From positions 1 to 9,890 of the forward strand of contig JAMCQQ010000233.1 in the NCBI GenBank assembly GCA_023379515.1: a stretch of DNA of 9,890 bases, read 5' to 3'. The notes below the pieces were generated by a model that saw nothing but the letters and a program-made list of their open reading frames with translations, did not search any database and had not been told where the DNA came from. The stretch comes from Actinomycetota bacterium (GTDB lineage: Bacteria > Actinomycetota > Humimicrobiia > Humimicrobiales > Humimicrobiaceae). Below are positions 6,091 through 9,890 of this stretch, piece by piece (within the stretch, counting starts at the first letter, position 1; every line of letters begins with the position of its first letter). A program made the position numbers and the translations under genes.

Positions 6091-7107
6091 TTAACGAGGT
6101 TTTATATCAGCAAACCAATCTGTTCGATTAGGGTCCATCTTTATTATTCCCGGTTTTTTTAAATCAAAATCATCGAAGCCTACGCGTATAAAACCGGGAT
6201 TATCGTGCATGCGGACATAATATCGAAGATTAGCGAGATCCGAAATAGTTGTCCATTGGGTGTAATCGCAGATAATTTTTCCTCCCTCTGTGTTTCTTTC
6301 GACTCCCGATACGAGATCAAAGTCGTTGATAACATGAAGTATAGTGATGATCGTTGAAGATACGTCTTCGGGCTGCGGAAACACAGATTGAGTAAGAACA
6401 ATTGCTCTGATGAAGCGCGAAGTAGGTGTAAAATCACCCGGCAAGCCGAGCATTCCCGTACCCTCACCGAGTTGCGAAAAATTAATACCATCGAGAATCT
6501 TACTAGACGCGTCATTTGGGGAGAGTTTAATATAATTTCTCAAATTTATAAGATGCCAGTCAAACGGAGGGGCGTTTGTGAGAACGCCGAGTGGATTATC
6601 ATAGATTTTCAAATTACCGTCGATGTATTCAAAAACGGCTGCATTGCCATTTTTATCTTGAATACTGAAATGGAGTGGCAAAGACATGTTCATCTGCGGT
6701 ACGACTTCCTCCCAGACAAATACCTTTTGGATAATCTCTTTTGCCTCCGAAACCGTTTGAGCGCTACTCAATAAATATATTCCAACATCAATATTTCCGA
6801 TAGTTTCGTTATATTGTTCGGGAGAAGGTTTTTGACATTTTGTAAAACCGGGAAGATAAAGTGCGCCAAAGTATAATCCGCATTCATTTATTCCATCAGA
6901 AACATTGTCTGCGCCCAATGAGTTAAGTCCTAAAAAGGCATATTTTCCCTGCCAGGTCAAACCATTTTTTCCTTCAGGAGCTCTGCTTGTAAAAGACGTA
7001 CTTTGTGGGAAAAAAGTAAGTTGGGATTTTAAATCAAAATATAGATCCATTGTTCTGCCGATTACAACATCATTGCTTTTTGATTTTATGCGAAGATTGG
7101 TACACAT
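6091..7107 (-). CDS. Choloylglycine hydrolase family (linear amide C-N hydrolase, Ntn-hydrolase)
   Basis: 338 residues, the usual length for bile salt hydrolases and penicillin V acylases. C2 directly follows the initiator Met, as needed for the N-terminal nucleophile after Met removal. R18 and D21 (GRTMD) match the catalytic positions exactly. N74 (DGINECGL), N178 (LTNAPPFDW) and R231 (GLPGDFTPTSRFIRA) match the remaining conserved sites. The C-terminal block YYVRMHDNP also fits. The enzyme should break a linear amide bond. Substrates across the family include conjugated bile salts, penicillin V and acyl-homoserine lactones; which one applies here cannot be told. No signal peptide is present, so it is probably cytoplasmic. 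It is transcribed alone, divergent from the second GAP gene. A free-living host lacking bile would favour an acyl-homoserine lactone or other acyl-amide substrate. Confidence 0.88.
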   Translation of the reverse strand: MCTNLRIKSKSNDVVIGRTMDLYFDLKSQLTFFPQSTSFTSRAPEGKNGLTWQGKYAFLGLNSLGADNVSDGINECGLYFGALYLPGFTKCQKPSPEQYNETIGNIDVGIYLLSSAQTVSEAKEIIQKVFVWEEVVPQMNMSLPLHFSIQDKNGNAAVFEYIDGNLKIYDNPLGVLTNAPPFDWHLINLRNYIKLSPNDASSKILDGINFSQLGEGTGMLGLPGDFTPTSRFIRAIVLTQSVFPQPEDVSSTIITILHVINDFDLVSGVERNTEGGKIICDYTQWTTISDLANLRYYVRMHDNPGFIRVGFDDFDLKKPGIIKMDPNRTDWFADIKPR

Positions 7108-7113
7108 ATAATA

Positions 7114-7119
7114 ATTCTA
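7114..7119 (-). promoter_or_regulatory. -10-like hexamer of the choloylglycine hydrolase gene
   Basis: TAGAAT on the minus strand ends 6 nt before the ATG, leaving no room for a ribosome binding site. Transcription starting about 7 nt downstream would begin at the ATG itself. Confidence 0.35.
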
Positions 7120-7180
7120 CAAAACGGAAAAATAAAAAACAAGGAGTATTGTAATAAACCATAACATTCTCAGCTTGTGA

Positions 7181-7214
7181 TTGACTTACGTCTTAAAATA
7201 CTTCTTAATAAATA
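7181..7214 (+). promoter_or_regulatory. Promoter region of the second GAP-family gene
   Basis: TTGACT at 7181-7186 is a good -35. Candidate -10 hexamers TAATAA (7206-7211) or TAAATA (7209-7214) end 5-8 nt before the ATG at 7220. The TTG inside this -35 is also the first in-frame start triplet of the open frame, but a promoter role is the better reading. Confidence 0.35.
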
Positions 7215-7219
7215 TAGAC

Positions 7220-7885
7220 ATGGAGCATTTTATCGCACTTTTATTTCCCAATGCGGTTGCTGTTGCGCTTAGTCCGATGCCAATAGCCGCGCTTATCCTT
7301 ATTCTTTTAAGTAGTAAAGCAAAAGCAAACAGTATTTCTTTTCTGCTTGGTTGGTTTTTGGGGATTATTGTAAATGTGACTATTTTTTCAACGATATATA
7401 GTCAGATAGGTAGCGGGAGTAAAAACACGACAGCGGTAATTGTCGATGGAATCCTGGGTGTTTTTCTTCTTTACCTCGCCATTAGAGAATGGAAAAGTCG
7501 TCCAAAAACGGGGGAATCACCGAAAACTCCAAAATGGATGCAAGCGATAGAATCTATTTCGCCTTTAAATTCATTCTTAATTGCGTTTTTATTGATCACG
7601 ATTAATTCTAAAAATACTGTTTTAGATATTTCAACAGGAGTAATTATTAGCCGCTCTTCAGCATCGTTAACAGAGACAATAATAGCAATAGTTATTTATT
7701 CTATTATCGCGAGTTTAACAATTATTGTTCCTGTTTTTGCGTTTATTCTTTTTGGGAAAAGGCTAGAAAAAAAATTAAAAGATGCTAAGACTTGGTTTAT
7801 TTATAACAGTTCTGCGATTCTTTTTGTATTATTCTTGATTCTCGGAGTGAGTTTGTTAAGTAAAGCCATAGGAAGTCAGATATGA
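7220..7885 (+). CDS. GAP/SfLAP-family (LysE superfamily) membrane protein, copy 2
   Basis: 221 residues from ATG 7220, about six membrane helices. The opening FPNAVAVALSPMPIAALILILLSS (9-32) and FLLGWFLGII (41-50) are typical of the GAP or sulfolipid-1-addressing protein family. The family link is clearer here than in its paralogue at 3878. The frame is open back to a TTG at 7181, but that codon belongs to a -35-like TTGACT and would add 13 residues the family does not need. The central loop (about 91-112) is basic and Pro-rich, as is common between helices 3 and 4. It ends in the only TGA stop among the intact genes, 5 nt before the left arm of the 38-bp inverted repeat. Substrate unknown; a small-molecule or lipid transport role is inferred from the family. 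Confidence 0.75.
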   Translation: MEHFIALLFPNAVAVALSPMPIAALILILLSSKAKANSISFLLGWFLGIIVNVTIFSTIYSQIGSGSKNTTAVIVDGILGVFLLYLAIREWKSRPKTGESPKTPKWMQAIESISPLNSFLIAFLLITINSKNTVLDISTGVIISRSSASLTETIIAIVIYSIIASLTIIVPVFAFILFGKRLEKKLKDAKTWFIYNSSAILFVLFLILGVSLLSKAIGSQI

Positions 7886-7890
7886 AGAAA

Positions 7891-7928
7891 AAAGAATTAA
7901 ATAATTAGCAGATTCTGTGACCCTTACC
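7891..7928 (+). repeat. 38-bp perfect inverted repeat, left arm
   Basis: The 38 bases are the exact reverse complement of 8226-8263. Both flanking bases differ, so the ends are sharp. It starts 5 nt after the stop of the GAP-family gene and contains a TGA (7918-7920) in the frame of the clipped membrane gene inside the repeat pair. Confidence 0.95.
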
Positions 7929-7950
7929 GGCAACACTTGGTGCTTATATT

Positions 7951-8142
7951 ATGGTAAGTTACGGAATTTTAACAGCACATGATTACTGGTATCAGATTTT
8001 AAATTTATCAGGAGCGATTGGTTTGGGCACATTGTGTCACTATAAAAAAGCTTACCAGCCATTTGTAGTAAATATAATATGGGGAATTATTGCAGTTTCT
8101 GTAATAATTCATCTTATTTATTCTGCTAATGTTTTTAACTAA
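7951..8142 (+). CDS. N-terminally clipped CBU_0592-like small membrane protein
   Basis: 63 residues from ATG 7951, with two membrane helices. The run DYWYQILNLSGAIGLG (11-26) followed by NIIWGIIAV (41-49) matches the YQLLNLxGAxGL and LNxxWxxI motifs of the CBU_0592-like domain, found in many small bacterial membrane proteins of unknown function. Family-like sequence continues upstream of the ATG (TLGAYIM before VSYGIL) as far as a TGA at 7918-7920. The expected first helix is therefore cut off about where the left repeat arm ends. It is either a shortened gene using ATG 7951 or a remnant. TATATT touches the ATG, too close to act as a normal -10. Expression might come by read-through from the GAP gene. 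Confidence 0.5.
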   Translation: MVSYGILTAHDYWYQILNLSGAIGLGTLCHYKKAYQPFVVNIIWGIIAVSVIIHLIYSANVFN

Positions 8143-8225
8143 TTTTTAAAATAAAATCCTATTGCTTTTTAAAAACACTTTCTTACTAATAGATTTAGAT
8201 GACAAAATAAAGTTAAGCGTTACGT
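8143..8225. other. AT-rich spacer inside the inverted repeat pair
   Basis: Between the clipped membrane gene and the right repeat arm I see no gene, promoter with a downstream target, or convincing terminator. Confidence 0.5.
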
Positions 8226-8263
8226 GGTAAGGGTCACAGAATCTGCTAATTATTTAATTCTTT
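8226..8263 (-). repeat. 38-bp perfect inverted repeat, right arm
   Basis: Exact reverse complement of 7891-7928. It overlaps the last codons and stop of the DUF167 gene (8254-8263). The two arms enclose 297 bp. No target-site duplication is visible outside them, and no recombinase gene lies in the window. Confidence 0.95.
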
Positions 8264-8478
8264 CCAATCTCGAAAATTTTGTTTTTCGATTTTATTCCAG
8301 ACAGAAGAAATATATTTCCTTTTTTCGCGTTAAAATGCTTGGCCAATGATTCGATAGCCGCCTTATTTGCTTTGCCTTCGAGTGGCGGTTGGTTTACGTA
8401 AACGTGGAGCGTGTCGAGTAAATCTTTTTCGATCCGCGCTTTTTTAGAATTAGGATGAACGACAATAGAAATTTTCAT
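8254..8478 (-). CDS. DUF167 / YggU family protein
   Basis: 74 residues, a little shorter than most members. The core PPLEGKANKAAIESLAKHF (31-49) is the hallmark of the DUF167 (UPF0235, YggU) family. It is preceded by the VVHPNSKKARIE strand and followed by IFLLSGIKSKNKIFEI, matching the family's LxSGxxSRxK close. The fold is a small alpha/beta domain whose role is unresolved; it occurs across bacteria, archaea and eukaryotes. The last 10 bases, including the stop, are part of the right inverted repeat arm, so any rearrangement at the repeat would leave the coding sequence unchanged. It is divergent from the glycosidase gene, and the two share a palindromic TATAAT region. Confidence 0.85.
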   Translation of the reverse strand: MKISIVVHPNSKKARIEKDLLDTLHVYVNQPPLEGKANKAAIESLAKHFNAKKGNIFLLSGIKSKNKIFEIGKN

Positions 8479-8481
8479 GAG

Positions 8482-8507
8482 AGTATAATTATACCAAAGA
8501 ATATAAT
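8482..8507. promoter_or_regulatory. Palindromic bidirectional promoter between DUF167 and glycosidase genes
   Basis: The 12-bp palindrome GTATAATTATAC (8483-8494) supplies a perfect TATAAT on both strands (+ 8484-8489, - 8493-8488). The minus hexamer lies 9 nt before the DUF167 ATG. A second + strand TATAAT follows at 8502-8507, pointing at the glycosidase gene, and would give a leader of about 40 nt to GTG 8557. Confidence 0.45.
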
Positions 8508-8556
8508 TCCTAATCGAGTTGCAAAGTTTTCCTTAAAATGTTTAACTAATATCAAA

Positions 8557-9612
8557 GTGAATTTTTTTAAAAAGTATAAAATTTTGCTTTTGATTATTCT
8601 TGTAATTTTTGGGGTAGGCTTCGGTTTTTTTCTTTTCAACCCAGAAAGATTTTTTGGTGTCTATAACCTATGGTTTCAAAAAACAAACAAGCTTTTGCCC
8701 CCGGTTGATGCTCCGAAAGGTGAAGTTTCTACTTACAAAGGTTTTTGGATGCCGTGTTCTTTTATGAATGATGGTTGTCAGCCGATGAATAACACGGAGT
8801 TGTTAAAAGAAATGAACGTTAATATTATCGGTATCGCTCCGAAAATAGTAATAAATTCCAAGGGAGAGATTAATTATTTTCCGATGGAATTTATGGAAAA
8901 AAGGCTAAGTCAGATAGTTAATAAATATCATTCGGAGGAAATCCGGGTTTTTATTTCCCCGGAGCTCGGTTTTTCTGAGAGTTTAGATTTGGGAGGAGGC
9001 GAGCCCAAACCAATTCCCAGAGAAGCAGCCTCAACCCCTGGGTTTTTGGATAAATACGATATTTTACTCGCTGATCTGGCAAAACTCGCAGAAAAATATC
9101 ACGTTGAAATATTTTCTCCCATGAACGAACCGGATATGAAATTAGGAAACGGTGTTGTATCCGCGTGGGCTCAAAACATATTACCTGTAATAAAGAGTAA
9201 TTATACAGGTAAAACCCTGTGGAAAGTTGGAAGGGGTGACAACGCCGGAAATGAAATTACTTTTAAAGGATATGACATATTAGGTATTGACTTCACGGCA
9301 CACGGCGGAGACGAGAATCAAAGCTTAGCCGATTTTCCGTCAACGGCTAGGGGAATTATTGACGGGGCTTTGGCCTGGGCAAAAAGAGATGGCATAGAAA
9401 CAGTTTTTCTGACCGAAGTAGGTGTTTGGGGAGGAACAATTAAATTTAGCGATCAGGGAAAAGCAATGATTCATAGGATTATTTTTCAGGAAGGGCAGGG
9501 GAAAGTTAGGGGATTTGTTATTCTTGACCCTCCGCCCGATCAGGGCTGGTCGATTAAAAATACTAAAAGCATGGATGAAATAAAAACTTGGTTTACGGAA
9601 AAACTTAATTAG
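8557..9612 (+). CDS. Membrane-anchored TIM-barrel glycoside hydrolase (clan GH-A-like)
   Basis: 351 residues from GTG 8557. The frame is open back to ATG 8455, but that start would lie inside the divergent DUF167 gene and upstream of the shared promoter. With GTG, the basic NFFKKYK is followed directly by a membrane helix (about 8-28), a normal N-terminal anchor. TAATAT lies 4 nt before it. The remaining residues form an alternating alpha/beta domain outside the membrane. FSPMNEPD carries the clan GH-A acid/base glutamate (E191, NEP motif at the end of strand 4). FLTEVGVWGG carries the probable nucleophile (E287, strand 7). It resembles GH5/GH53/GH113-type enzymes, but I cannot fix the family or the sugar. 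It ends with TAG and converges with the methyltransferase gene. Confidence 0.72.
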   Translation: MNFFKKYKILLLIILVIFGVGFGFFLFNPERFFGVYNLWFQKTNKLLPPVDAPKGEVSTYKGFWMPCSFMNDGCQPMNNTELLKEMNVNIIGIAPKIVINSKGEINYFPMEFMEKRLSQIVNKYHSEEIRVFISPELGFSESLDLGGGEPKPIPREAASTPGFLDKYDILLADLAKLAEKYHVEIFSPMNEPDMKLGNGVVSAWAQNILPVIKSNYTGKTLWKVGRGDNAGNEITFKGYDILGIDFTAHGGDENQSLADFPSTARGIIDGALAWAKRDGIETVFLTEVGVWGGTIKFSDQGKAMIHRIIFQEGQGKVRGFVILDPPPDQGWSIKNTKSMDEIKTWFTEKLN

Positions 9613-9634
9613 TAAAATATTAACCGAGTAAGTG

Positions 9635-9658
9635 AAAAAAGATTAAGAAAATTAATCT
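9635..9658 (-). terminator. Weak intrinsic terminator candidate
   Basis: A perfect 7-bp stem, AGATTAA (9640-9646) and TTAATCT (9652-9658), with a 5-nt loop. On the minus strand it is followed by a short T-run (9639-9635). The stop codon of the methyltransferase gene lies in the stem. With only one G-C pair the stem is weak. Confidence 0.35.
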
Positions 9659-9890
9659 GGTTTGATACCGAAGACTCTTACGCTTGCGATTGAAGTAGCA
9701 AGTTTTTGAAATTGCTCCTGTGGCATTTTTAAATTCTTCATTATCGCCTTTACGGCCGGGTTATTTACCATGCTGTTAATGGGTATGGTGTTTTGGGCAA
9801 TTATTTTAACGTCATGAAATCCTGCTTCTTTTATGAAAGCCAGGTAATCTTTTTTTTCAACAGCACCGGCATTGGGAAATAAAAGTGCGA
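9652..9890 (-). CDS. C-terminal part of an ArsM-like SAM-dependent methyltransferase (runs off window)
   Basis: 78 codons plus TAA are open from the right edge with no start in the window. The sequence KDYLAFIKEAGFHDVKI (residues 13-29 of the fragment) is the AGF-x-DV strand/helix block near the end of class I SAM methyltransferases. The ending ASVRVFGIKP closely resembles the (A)SIxVRGxKP close of arsenite methyltransferases (ArsM/AS3MT-like). The catalytic cysteines and the SAM-binding site would lie beyond the edge, so the substrate cannot be checked. A generic methyltransferase of the ArsM subfamily is the safe call. A weak hairpin with a T-run follows the stop. Confidence 0.65.
   Translation of the reverse strand, partial: ALLFPNAGAVEKKDYLAFIKEAGFHDVKIIAQNTIPINSMVNNPAVKAIMKNLKMPQEQFQKLATSIASVRVFGIKPD

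Noticed and set aside
6388..6774. 128-codon plus-strand open frame
   Set aside because: Shadow of the choloylglycine hydrolase gene, whose catalytic residues confirm the minus strand as coding.
7141..7146. AAGGAG, the best Shine-Dalgarno match in the window
   Set aside because: No start codon with a usable frame follows at the right distance; the next gene starts 74 nt further on.
7918..7920. In-frame TGA read as glycine or tryptophan (alternative code) to extend the CBU_0592-like gene
   Set aside because: All long genes are free of in-frame TGA and the GAP gene ends in TGA at 7883-7885, so the standard code fits. A TAG also lies just upstream in the same frame.
7891..8263. Calling the inverted repeat pair a MITE or insertion sequence
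   Set aside because: No target-site duplication is visible outside the arms and there is no transposase. Kept as an inverted repeat with open interpretation.
8455..8556. Extra 34 N-terminal codons of the glycosidase from ATG 8455
   Set aside because: They overlap the divergent DUF167 gene and its promoter and would place a long polar stretch before the anchor helix; GTG 8557 gives a normal anchor.

Overview
The window is AT-rich, tightly packed bacterial DNA. It most resembles a Candidate Phyla Radiation (Patescibacteria, Microgenomates-like) genome. This placement is inferred from small genes, gaps of tens of bases, the absence of Shine-Dalgarno sequences, and membrane-anchored exported proteins with Pro/Thr linkers. 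It is not proven by any marker gene. All intact genes read through with the standard bacterial code; stops are mostly TAA, with TGA and TAG used once each.

Layout. 1-402 holds the remains of a GT39-type membrane glycosyltransferase, with frame breaks. A 22-bp direct repeat sits at the window edge and again at 457-478. 494-1042 (+) is a membrane-anchored lytic transglycosylase-like protein with a Pro/Thr linker. It converges on 1087-1842 (-), a cytoplasmic protein with an ADP-ribosyltransferase-like signature. 1985-3787 (-) is a 600-residue membrane-anchored surface protein with three tandem beta-sandwich-like repeats and a Cys-rich C-terminus. A divergent promoter region at 3788-3877 separates it from a + strand run of three membrane proteins: a GAP/SfLAP-type LysE-superfamily protein, a four-helix membrane protein of an actinobacterial-type unnamed family, and an HdeD (DUF308) protein. 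6091-7107 (-) is a choloylglycine-hydrolase-family Ntn-hydrolase with its catalytic residues in place. 7220-7885 (+) is a second GAP/SfLAP paralogue. It is followed by a 38-bp perfect inverted repeat (7891-7928 / 8226-8263) that encloses an N-terminally clipped CBU_0592-like membrane gene. 8254-8478 (-) is DUF167/YggU. 8557-9612 (+) is a membrane-anchored clan GH-A-like glycosidase. 9652 to the window end (-) is the C-terminus of an ArsM-like methyltransferase.

Functional picture. Almost everything concerns the envelope: wall hydrolysis, a repeat-bearing surface protein, small multi-span membrane proteins related to transport or stress families, a glycosidase, and an amide hydrolase. The gene order looks like an accessory region assembled from single genes rather than one pathway.

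The two structural signals that stand out most are the 38-bp inverted repeat around the clipped membrane gene, and the repeated placement of a -10-like hexamer 4-7 nt before start codons, which suggests largely leaderless mRNAs. I found no rRNA, tRNA, CRISPR array or transposase.
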